Source: CAYPIE01 sp964410665 | Lineage (GTDB): Bacteria > Planctomycetota > Planctomycetia > Gemmatales > Gemmataceae | DNA length: 64,000 nucleotides | NCBI GenBank assembly: GCA_964410665.1 | Contig: CAYPIE010000007.1 | Location: forward strand, 1-64,000 | Direction: 5' to 3' | Shown here: positions 26,724 to 33,734 of the stretch, piece after piece | How the letters are laid out: every line of letters starts with the position of its first letter | Numbering within the stretch: position 1 is the stretch's first letter | The notes under the pieces: model-generated | The model's database searches: none | What the model saw: the letters and a program-made list of their open reading frames with translations, nothing else | Told to the model about the DNA's origin: nothing | Made by a program: the position numbers and the translations under genes

Positions 26724-26930
26724 GATCCTTGACCTCCGGCAATGAGTCGAATGCAAATGGCACATCCGGTTATTCACCAGATGCAGCAATCTATTTCCAG
26801 GATTAGCCGGAAATCCCTGAAAAGCGTTGGGTGGATGAAACGGGGTAGTCGAAGTGGTGAGGTCGAGAACGAAGACAAAGTGTGAAGCCGTGGCGTGCTG
26901 GGTTGGTGCAAACTAGAAATGACAACAAAG

Positions 26931-26963
26931 AGAGCCTCGGGCTAGATACTGACCCGAGGCTCT
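26931..26963 (-). terminator. Terminator hairpin after the 11-codon ORF
   Basis: An 11-bp perfect stem (AGAGCCTCGGG with CCCGAGGCTCT) and an 11-nt loop. On the minus strand it is followed by TTTGTTGTC, a usable U-rich tail. It closes the small unit that begins near 27138 and separates it from the SHOCT gene. It could also act as an attenuator for that gene. Confidence 0.75.
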
Positions 26964-27005
26964 TACCGTTTTGCGGCTGCGCTGACAGCAGCCCGTCAGC
27001 GGCGA

Positions 27006-27041
27006 TCAGATCAGCCGCACCTGGTTACCACCATTGTCCAC
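27006..27041 (-). CDS. Eleven-codon small ORF with a full Shine-Dalgarno
   Basis: A GTG-started reading frame of 11 codons, VDNGGNQVRLI, then TGA. It is preceded by AAAGGAGG at 27049-27056 with a 7-nt spacer, the best ribosome binding site in the window. The start lies in a small hairpin (GTCC/GGAC); codons 3-7 form TGGT-GGTA-ACCA; codons 8-10 pair as GCGGCTG with CAGCCGC beyond the stop. It sits between a promoter-like element and a terminator. A regulatory leader peptide or a real micro-peptide are both possible. I know no family for it. Confidence 0.5.
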   Translation of the reverse strand: MDNGGNQVRLI

Positions 27042-27144
27042 AGGACCACCTCCTTTCGCGAAGAACCCCCCGACCGAATCTGGCACCAGCTAGGATTCGG
27101 GCGGGCTCTCGCCCGTCGAGCCACGTTACTCGACCCACGCTCTT

Positions 27145-27173
27145 ATCCTAGCCGCGCGAAAAGTTGCGAGCAA
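27145..27173 (-). promoter_or_regulatory. Promoter-like element of the small structured unit
   Basis: Minus-strand TTGCTC (27168-27173) and TAGGAT (27145-27150) are separated by 17 bp. Each keeps the most conserved positions of the -35 and -10 boxes. The predicted start is near 27138, just before the first hairpin. The match is moderate. Confidence 0.5.
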
Positions 27174-27351
27174 GTACCACAGCGAGGCGGCCGTGGATTT
27201 CCGGCCATGCAAGCGGTGCGGCTAGTGCCTTTGCTGTGGTCACCAAAGTGGGCATCTCAGGTAAATCTGCACTGGCAGGCGCGCCCCTCCAGCGGCACAA
27301 TAGCCAAGCGGAAGCCCTATTTCGTTTCACCGCTGAGCGAGGTTGAGCATC

Positions 27352-28155
27352 ATGTTGAATACCATTGCACTGGCCGGCGTCCTGGCGTTATTGACCGCCC
27401 AAGAAGGCTCGCTGAGTTTGAGCCAACCACGGATTACCTTTGGCGAACTTGGACCAACCCGTCCCAACACCAAACTGCTTCCGGGCGACATTTTCTTTGT
27501 CGCCTTCGACATTCAAAACATCTCCCTCAATCCTGAAGGCAAATTTGGCTTTAGCGTCGGTATGGAAGTGCGGGATAAGGACGGCAAACCGGTCTTTGAG
27601 CAGAAACCGGTCCCCAAGTCCGAACCCGTACCCTTAGGCGGTACCACCTTACCTGCGAAAGCCTATCTAGCGATCCCGGTCGAACAGGATCCTGGAGTTT
27701 ACACCTGTAAAATTACGGTGATCGATCAGGCGACCAAGGCGAGTGAATCGATCGAGCAGCAGTTCGAAGTGCTTCCAGCCGGCTTTGGTGTGGTCGGTGT
27801 CTATACCACTGCCGATCCGCAAGGATTTTACCCTGCTCCCCCGTTCGGCAAAGTGGGTGAGAATGTTTGGGTCCACTTTGGTGTCGTGGGCTTTCAGCGG
27901 GACCCCAATACCAAACAACCCAACTTTGAAGTCACAATGACCGTACTGGACGCCGGCGGTCAGCCTGTCGGCAAACCGACCAGCTACCCCGTGAATAAAG
28001 AAGTCGAAGAGAAGGAGCGGAACATCCAGTTGCGATTCTTCCTCCCAATGAATCGTCCTGGGAAGTTCAAATTGCAGCTTGATGCCAAGGATGGTCTATC
28101 TGGGAAAACCTCGACAGTGCTTTTGCCGGTGACGGTGGCTGGTAATAGTAACTAA
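27352..28155 (+). CDS. Secreted protein with Ig-like domains, function unknown
   Basis: A 267-residue protein with a short signal peptide (MLNTIALAGVLALLTAQEG). The mature part is beta-rich. Two similar halves can be seen, the first with LLPGDIFFVAFDIQNI and the second with KVGENVWVHFGVVGFQRD; each ends in a strand-rich stretch (GVYTCKITVIDQATK, GKFKLQLDAKDGLSGK). This suggests two immunoglobulin-like domains of the kind seen in planctomycete surface proteins. ATG 27352 has GAGG upstream; a TTG nine nt earlier is less likely. No family is named with confidence. Confidence 0.75.
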   Translation: MLNTIALAGVLALLTAQEGSLSLSQPRITFGELGPTRPNTKLLPGDIFFVAFDIQNISLNPEGKFGFSVGMEVRDKDGKPVFEQKPVPKSEPVPLGGTTLPAKAYLAIPVEQDPGVYTCKITVIDQATKASESIEQQFEVLPAGFGVVGVYTTADPQGFYPAPPFGKVGENVWVHFGVVGFQRDPNTKQPNFEVTMTVLDAGGQPVGKPTSYPVNKEVEEKERNIQLRFFLPMNRPGKFKLQLDAKDGLSGKTSTVLLPVTVAGNSN

Positions 28156-28192
28156 GATAGTCGAAGTAGGTAGGTGGATGGCCGGTTGCATC

Positions 28193-28220
28193 GTCGATCG
28201 GCCAATTTAAGCCGATCGAC
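28193..28220 (+). terminator. Hairpin after the Ig-like protein gene
   Basis: A perfect 10-bp inverted repeat (GTCGATCGGC and GCCGATCGAC) with an 8-nt A/T-rich loop lies 37 nt after the stop codon. It lacks a T run, so termination is inferred from position only. Confidence 0.45.
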
Positions 28221-28289
28221 CGCCCTCGGTCTCCCGTACTACGGTTGCATCGGCATCTGTCAATCTGAGAACTCAGCGTGAGGGATCTT

Positions 28290-28907
28290 ATGAGTCAACT
28301 GGAAGAGCGAATCGCGCAATTCCGCAAGATGGCCGCCGATGATCCGGACAACGAACTTGGCCATTTTCGTTTGGGTCAGTTACTCATGGAGGCTGAACGC
28401 TACGAGGAAGCCGCGGCTTCCTTTCGTCGGACCCTCGAGCTGTATTCGGACTTTTCCAAATCGTTTCAACTACTCGGCGAGTGTCTGATTAAACTCGAGC
28501 AAAACACCGAAGCCACTGAGACGCTCACCCGGGGTTATGAGGTCGCCAATGCCCGTGGAGATAAAATGCCCCGGGATGCGATCGCTCGGTTATTGCGTCA
28601 ACTGGGTGCCCCGGTTCCCGAACTTGAAGAATCGGTCGGTGGTCCCGTGGCTGGCGTGGGTGGCTTCCAGTGCCGAAATCCTAATTGCCGCGCCGGTGCA
28701 AATGCGGTGCAGCTCCCCGGGCCTCCGATTCCCGATGAGATTGGTCAACGCCTGCATGCTGAAGTGTGTGCCCAGTGCTGGGACAGTTGGTTCCGCGATT
28801 ACAGCATCAAGGTGATCAACGAACTCCGCTTAGATCTTTCGAGTGATTTTGGCCAGCAGGAATATGATAAATACATGCGAGAATTTTTTGGGTTTGAAAC
28901 GTCTTGA
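28290..28907 (+). CDS. TPR protein fused to a YggX-like iron-trafficking domain
   Basis: A 205-residue fusion. Residues 7-110 hold TPR-like helices (NELGHFRLGQLLMEAERYEEAAASFRRTLEL continues into two further repeats; key A/G/Y/A spacing visible). Residues 127-203 resemble YggX, the small Fe(II)-trafficking and oxidative-damage protein, including PGPPIPDEIGQRLHAEV, WDSWFRDYSIKVINE, LRLDLS and YDKYMREFFGFE. Extra cysteines (C128, C133, C160, C163, as CX4C and CX2C) could form a metal site absent from classical YggX. ATG 28290 follows GAGGGAT; a GTG at 28278 is possible. A role in iron or Fe-S protection through TPR contacts is inferred. The PSP1 gene follows. Confidence 0.82.
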   Translation: MSQLEERIAQFRKMAADDPDNELGHFRLGQLLMEAERYEEAAASFRRTLELYSDFSKSFQLLGECLIKLEQNTEATETLTRGYEVANARGDKMPRDAIARLLRQLGAPVPELEESVGGPVAGVGGFQCRNPNCRAGANAVQLPGPPIPDEIGQRLHAEVCAQCWDSWFRDYSIKVINELRLDLSSDFGQQEYDKYMREFFGFETS

Positions 28908-28948
28908 GCCCTCTCCCTTCTCTGATGGCGTCGTAATTCACAACACTC

Positions 28949-29587
28949 ATGTCGAATTGTTATCTAGTCCAATATGGCTGGTCTGCCTATCTCGGCACCT
29001 TCCAGGCTTCGCCTGGATTCCACGGGGTACGCGATGAACGTGTGATTGTTGGGACAGCCCGCGGCCTGGAAGTCGGGATGATCCTCGCCTCTTCAGATGC
29101 TCCCATCGAGGGCACCATCGAGCGATCCCTGACGGCCAACGATGTGCAGCAAATGGAACAACTTCGCTATCGCCAGCGGGAACTTTGCAGCCAATATGAA
29201 CGTCTCATCGCTGAAGCTTGTCTTGCGGTCCAACTCATCGATGTGGAATGCCTCTATGATGAGCAGTCAATCGTACTGCTGGTCATTCCATTTAAGCAAC
29301 CTGCCCAAGCAGTGTTGGATCGCTTGCTCGCGTCCATCCCAGAAGCGACCACCCAGCGGGTGTTCGTATTGGATTTGAGCGCGACAAAAACGACCAGTGG
29401 GTCCCGCCAAGCGTGTGGGTCTTCGGGATGCGACCAAAGCAAAGGAAGCTGCGGCAGTTGTGTCCCGGGTGCCTCGGGGTGTGCTACGGGGGGGTGCAGC
29501 CGCCAATCCATTCGCCAACCTGATGAACTCACCGACTATTTCGCCAGGCTTCGACAGCAGATGGAACAACGCCTACCACTGAACTGA
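28949..29587 (+). CDS. PSP1-domain protein with Cys-rich tail
   Basis: A 212-residue protein. Residues 1-145 fit a PSP1 C-terminal domain: VIVGTARGLEVGMILAS near residue 35, RQRELCSQYERLIAEACL, then LIDVECLYDEQSIVLLVI. PSP1/YaaT-type proteins in other bacteria take part in sporulation signalling or RNA turnover. The tail (about 150-185) has six cysteines in short spacing (CGSSGC, CGSC, GCATGGC), which may bind zinc, and ends in a helix DYFARLRQQMEQRL. The start has only a weak ribosome site. It follows the TPR-YggX gene by 41 nt. Confidence 0.75.
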   Translation: MSNCYLVQYGWSAYLGTFQASPGFHGVRDERVIVGTARGLEVGMILASSDAPIEGTIERSLTANDVQQMEQLRYRQRELCSQYERLIAEACLAVQLIDVECLYDEQSIVLLVIPFKQPAQAVLDRLLASIPEATTQRVFVLDLSATKTTSGSRQACGSSGCDQSKGSCGSCVPGASGCATGGCSRQSIRQPDELTDYFARLRQQMEQRLPLN

Positions 29588-29627
29588 CCGCTAAAAACTG
29601 TCTTTCCGGAAAATGCGTGAAAAGTGA

Positions 29628-29668
29628 TTGACGGTCTTGTTATCACTCCTTAGGGTATACCTACCCTA
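29628..29668 (+). promoter_or_regulatory. Promoter with overlapping inverted repeat before the DUF1501 cassette
   Basis: TTGACG at 29628-29633 and TAGGGT at 29651-29656 are 17 bp apart. The -10 lies inside a perfect 7-bp inverted repeat, TAGGGTA and TACCCTA with a 4-bp centre (29651-29668), which could bind a regulator over the start site. The leader to the ATG at 29825 would be about 160 nt; I see nothing else in it apart from the ribosome site AAGGAGG. Confidence 0.55.
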
Positions 29669-29824
29669 TACGTCCTAACCCTCCCCGATACAAGCCGTCG
29701 CACGGTTTGCCCACCCTCCCCGCCCGTGTTGAACTTACCTTCAGAACTTACACAAGGGTTGTATTTCCACCCCCACCTGTTCAACGTACGATCCACACAA
29801 TCATGATTGAAGGAGGTTGAACTC

Positions 29825-31159
29825 ATGCAACCCATCCAAGGGACTTGGCACGATGACCCGGCACACTTCCGACGACCCAACCGACGTGCTTTCATGTATG
29901 TCGGCCTGATTGGAGGGCTCGGCCTTTCCCTCGACGAGTTCTTTCGCATCGAAGCCCGAGCGGACCAAAAGTTCTATGAGAGCAAGGAAGGCACCGCCAA
30001 GTCGGTCATTCACATTTTCCTCCCTGGCGGCATCGCCCATCAAGACACCTTCGACCCCAAGCCGTATGCTCCTATCGAATACCGCGGCGAACTCGGCGTC
30101 GCGAAGAGCAAGCTCGACGGAGTCTTGTTCAGCGAGCTCCTGCCCAAGACCGCCCAGGTCGCTGATCAGCTGACCATCTGCCGCTCCATGACCCATGGAG
30201 AGGCAGCCCACGAACGTGGAACTCACAACATGTTCACCGGCTACAAGCCGAGCCCCGCTCTGCAGTACCCCAGCTTCGGTAGCGTGGTATCGCACGAGTT
30301 CGGCCCGCGCAACAACCTACCCCCGTACGTATGCATTCCGAACCAGCCAAACACCTACGCCGGCTCCGGCTACCTGTCCTCGGCCTACGCCCCGTTTAGC
30401 CTCGGAAGCGACCCTGCTTCCAAGGGCTTCCGCGTACAGGACCTCGACCTTCCCAAGGGAATTGACGAAACCCGTTTCGCCGACCGCCGGGATCTGCTTG
30501 CCTCGGTCAACGAGCACTTTGCCAAGCGCGAAAAGGCCGACAACCTGGCCGCGATGGACACCTTCTACCAACGGGCCTACAGACTGATCAGCTCGACCGC
30601 AGCCCGTGAGGCGTTCAATATCGACGCCGAGCCCGACCAGGTGCGTGACATGTATGGGCGCCACCAGGCTGGCCAACGCATGCTCATGGCCCGACGCCTG
30701 GTTGGCGCTGGCGTGCGCTTTGTCTCGCTGACCTACGGCGGTTGGGACATGCACAACAACATCAAGGACGGCATGCGGCGAAGCTTGCCGGCTTTCGACC
30801 AGGCCTATGCCGCCCTGATCCGCGACCTGAGCGACCGTGGCCTCTTGGAGACGACCTTGGTCATGGTTTCCTCCGAGTTCGGCCGCACCCCGAAGATCAA
30901 CCGCACTGCCGGCCGCGACCACTGGCCCAAGGTGTTCAGCGTTGTGCTGGCCGGCGGCGGCATCAAAGCCGGACAGGTCCACGGGGCAAGCGATGCGACC
31001 GCGACCGAACCGGAATCCGATCCGCTCAGCGTCGAAGATCTGGCCATGACCGTCTACCACTGCCTTGGCATTCACGGCGACAAGGAGCTGATGGCCCCTG
31101 GGGCTCGCCCGATCGAGATCGTCGATGGTGGGAAGGTTCGCAAAGAACTCCTGGCCTGA
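29825..31159 (+). CDS. DUF1501 protein with twin-arginine-like leader
   Basis: A 444-residue protein of the DUF1501 (alkaline-phosphatase-like/sulfatase-like) superfamily. The N-terminus has RRPNRRAFMYVGLIGGLGLSL, a twin-arginine-type leader. The family body shows VIHIFLPGGIAHQDTFDPK, AAHERGTHNMFTGY, VRFVSLTYGGWDMHNNI, VMVSSEFGRTPKIN and GRDHWPKVFSVVLAGGGIK, with His/Asp residues placed as in a metal site. Members are secreted and always neighbour DUF1549/1553 proteins; their reaction is not known. ATG 29825 follows AAGGAGG. It is the first gene of a four-gene cassette that ends at 37896. Confidence 0.92.
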   Translation: MQPIQGTWHDDPAHFRRPNRRAFMYVGLIGGLGLSLDEFFRIEARADQKFYESKEGTAKSVIHIFLPGGIAHQDTFDPKPYAPIEYRGELGVAKSKLDGVLFSELLPKTAQVADQLTICRSMTHGEAAHERGTHNMFTGYKPSPALQYPSFGSVVSHEFGPRNNLPPYVCIPNQPNTYAGSGYLSSAYAPFSLGSDPASKGFRVQDLDLPKGIDETRFADRRDLLASVNEHFAKREKADNLAAMDTFYQRAYRLISSTAAREAFNIDAEPDQVRDMYGRHQAGQRMLMARRLVGAGVRFVSLTYGGWDMHNNIKDGMRRSLPAFDQAYAALIRDLSDRGLLETTLVMVSSEFGRTPKINRTAGRDHWPKVFSVVLAGGGIKAGQVHGASDATATEPESDPLSVEDLAMTVYHCLGIHGDKELMAPGARPIEIVDGGKVRKELLA

Positions 31160-31269
31160 CTACCCTGCGCCACCACCTCCCTTGGCGTAGGCCGGGGAGG
31201 TCACGCCATACCGGCGAAACTACCCGCGGAATATCATCCCAGAACGTTGGACACCCACAGGTTTTTCTC

Positions 31270-33699
31270 ATGCGAAGTGCCGCTATCTTCTACGCGGTCC
31301 TGGCCGCGTCGACCCTGGAGGCTGCTGACCCCCGTCTCAGTGTCATCGTCCCCCCCGGAGGACAACGCGGCAGCGAGGTCAATCTGACTTTCGCAGGCCG
31401 GAACTTAAATGACGTTGAAGAGATTCTCTGCTACTCCCCGGGGTTTCACTTCGCGGATGTCCGAAGCGACAAGGACAACCGGGTCCGAGCCAAACTCCGC
31501 ATCGATCCTGAAGTCTCTCTGGGCGAACACTGCTTCCGTGTCCGCACCCGCACGGGCATCTCCGAGTTACAGACCTTCTGGGTTGGTGCCCTACCGACGT
31601 TGGAGGAGAAGGAACCGAACAATGAGTTCGACGCTCCTCAGCCGATCGACCCCAACGTCACTATCCACGGCGTAGTGCAGAGCGAAGACGTGGACTACTT
31701 CGTGGTCGAGGCCAAAAAGGGCGAACGACTCTCCGTCGAGATCGAAGGGATGCGGCTCGGAAACACCCTATTCGACCCCTACATTGCCGTTTTGGACGCA
31801 AAACGCTTTGAGTTGGCCACCTCCGACGACTCCCCCCTGCTCAAGCAGGATGGCATGCTGTCGCTGCTGGCTCCCGAGGACGGCCGTTATGTCATCCAGG
31901 TCCGCGAGAGTGCCTACGGCGGGAACGGCTCATCCCGTTACCGCCTACATGTGGGCAACTTCCCGCGTCCTACCGCCGTCTACCCCGCCGGCGGACCGGC
32001 CGGGCAGACCGTCGAGGTCCGACTCCTCGGCGACCCGCACGGTGAAGTGACGCGACGCATCGAGCTGCCGGTGCACCCACGGAACGACTTTGTTCTCACC
32101 CATCGTGATGACCACGGCCTGACCCCCTCGCCGCTACCCTTCCGGGTAAGCGACTTCCCCAATATCCTTGAGGTCGAGCCAAACCAGCAGCTGGATCAGG
32201 CCACTCCCGCCCCGGCCATTCCCGCAGCGTTCAACGGCATTCTGGCCAAGAAAGGTGACCTGGACCGCTTCCGCTTCTCGGCCAAAAAGGGGCAGAAGCT
32301 CGAGGTCCACTGCTTGGCCCGCTCGATCGGCTCGCCCATGGACCCCGTCCTTGATGTGCTCAACGCCGAGGGCAAGCGGTTGGCCGGCAACGATGATTCA
32401 AATGGCCTGGACAGCTACTTCCGTCTGACCATCCCCGCCGACGGCGAGTACATCGTCCAGGTGCGTGACCACCTCCGCCAAGGCGGCCCCGGGTACGTCT
32501 ACCGCGTCGAGTTCGCCCCCATCGAACCTTCGGTGGTCCTGTCGATGCCCAAAATCGGCCGTAGAACCTCCCAGGTCCGCCAGACCATCCCGGTTCCACG
32601 CGGGAGCCGCTACGCCACTATGATCAATGTCCAGCGCAAGAACCTCGGCGGTGCCTTCAACCTCGAGTTCCTCCGCCTTCCGGACGGCTTGCGGGTCACC
32701 GCTCCCACCGTCGCGTCCAATCAGAACTCCGTCCCAGTGCTGTTCGAGGCAGACGCGGAAGCCGACCTGGCCGGCAAACTGGTGGAAGTCAAAGCCAGGC
32801 CGATCGACGGGAAGAATACCGTGCCCAGCCACTTCGCGCTGCCGGTACAACTCGTCGTCGGGAATCCAGGCAACTCCGTCTACCGCGAAACCATCGTCGA
32901 CCGGGCGGCTGTCGCAGTCACCGACCAGGCCCCGTTCACCATCGAAATCATCGAGCCCAAAGTGCCCCTGGTTCGCAACGGTAGCATGAAGCTTCAGGTG
33001 CGCGTGCGGCGTCAAGAAGGCTTCAAGGGGGCAGTACGCCTCCGCATGCTGTATAACCCCCAGGGCGTCAGCTCCGCATCCTCGGTGAACATCCCGGCGG
33101 ACAAGAACGATGCCGAATACCCGATGAACTCCTCGAGCAAGGCGCCGCTTGGCAAGTTTCCCATCGTGGTGCTAGGCAACGCCAACGTGAACGGCGGCGA
33201 CCTGTACGTAGCTTCGCAAATGGTCGATCTGGTGATCGCTGAGCCCTTCGTCGCCATGCAACTCGAGCGTCTGGCCGTGACCCAGGGCGAGGCAGCCACC
33301 CTGGTAGCGAAGATTTCCCACCAGCACCCCTTCGAGGGTAAGGCCAGGGTCCGGTTGCTCGGCCTCCCGGCCAAGGTGACTACCCAGGAGTTCGAGTTCA
33401 CCAAGGATACCGAGGAGCTCCGCTTCCCCATCCGAACCGAGGCGAAATCCCCGGAAGGTCGCCACAAGAACGTGTTCTGCCAGGTGTTCATCCCGCAGGC
33501 CGGTGCACAGATCGTCCACCGCAACGTCGGCTCGACCGAGCTGCGCATTGATAAGCCCCCGCCAATGGCCGACCAGCAGCCCAAGAAGGTCGCCAAGAAG
33601 AAGCCGGAACCGCCGGCCGCCAAGCCCCTGTCGCGGCTGGAGCAGCTCCGCAAACAGCAACGGGAACGTGAACAAGAAAAGACCGGCGGCAAGCAGTAA
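31270..33699 (+). CDS. Secreted PPC-domain protein
   Basis: An 809-residue exported protein. After a signal peptide (MRSAAIFYAVLAASTLEAAD) comes an Ig-like domain, then two pre-peptidase C-terminal (PPC) domains with the pattern EKEPNNEFDAPQPI...DVDYFVVEAKKGERLSVEIEG and EVEPNQQLDQATPA...DLDRFRFSAKKGQKLEVH. Further Ig-like strands follow, and the C-terminus is a Lys/Pro/Gln-rich tail (PKKVAKKKPEPPAAK). PPC domains often assist secretion or binding of large polymers. The frame stays open upstream inside DUF1501, but the signal peptide fixes the start. It is the second gene of the cassette, 110 nt after DUF1501. Confidence 0.88.
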   Translation: MRSAAIFYAVLAASTLEAADPRLSVIVPPGGQRGSEVNLTFAGRNLNDVEEILCYSPGFHFADVRSDKDNRVRAKLRIDPEVSLGEHCFRVRTRTGISELQTFWVGALPTLEEKEPNNEFDAPQPIDPNVTIHGVVQSEDVDYFVVEAKKGERLSVEIEGMRLGNTLFDPYIAVLDAKRFELATSDDSPLLKQDGMLSLLAPEDGRYVIQVRESAYGGNGSSRYRLHVGNFPRPTAVYPAGGPAGQTVEVRLLGDPHGEVTRRIELPVHPRNDFVLTHRDDHGLTPSPLPFRVSDFPNILEVEPNQQLDQATPAPAIPAAFNGILAKKGDLDRFRFSAKKGQKLEVHCLARSIGSPMDPVLDVLNAEGKRLAGNDDSNGLDSYFRLTIPADGEYIVQVRDHLRQGGPGYVYRVEFAPIEPSVVLSMPKIGRRTSQVRQTIPVPRGSRYATMINVQRKNLGGAFNLEFLRLPDGLRVTAPTVASNQNSVPVLFEADAEADLAGKLVEVKARPIDGKNTVPSHFALPVQLVVGNPGNSVYRETIVDRAAVAVTDQAPFTIEIIEPKVPLVRNGSMKLQVRVRRQEGFKGAVRLRMLYNPQGVSSASSVNIPADKNDAEYPMNSSSKAPLGKFPIVVLGNANVNGGDLYVASQMVDLVIAEPFVAMQLERLAVTQGEAATLVAKISHQHPFEGKARVRLLGLPAKVTTQEFEFTKDTEELRFPIRTEAKSPEGRHKNVFCQVFIPQAGAQIVHRNVGSTELRIDKPPPMADQQPKKVAKKKPEPPAAKPLSRLEQLRKQQREREQEKTGGKQ

Positions 33700-33734
33700 G
33701 CCCGATGCGATCATTCCAGGAAGAGAAACTGACC

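Larger units (their letters stand above)
26931..27138 (-). ncRNA. Candidate structured RNA / leader carrying the small ORF
   Basis: Between the promoter-like element and the terminator hairpin about 200 nt can fold into a series of stems on the minus strand: GTCGAG/CTCGAC, CGGGC-GAGA-GCCCG (GNRA loop), CCGAATC/GATTCGG, the small hairpins around the ORF start, and a nested pair GCGGCTG/CAGCCGC enclosing CGCTGAC/GTCAGCG. Such density is far above that of other intergenic regions here. No Rfam class was recognised by eye; tmRNA, RNase P RNA and SRP RNA signatures are absent. Confidence 0.5.

Noticed and set aside
27043..27056. Similarity to the 3' end of 16S rRNA (GGACCACCTCCTTT on the plus strand)
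   Set aside because: Only about 14 nt match; it is the complement of a strong ribosome binding site, not an rRNA fragment.
29397..29480. Cys/Gly-rich run as a CRISPR-like or metallothionein gene
   Set aside because: It is simply the in-frame tail of the PSP1 protein; the DNA units are not true repeats.
30317..31075. Antisense open frame of 252 codons opposite DUF1501
   Set aside because: Typical side effect of high G+C; the DUF1501 motifs on the plus strand are clear.
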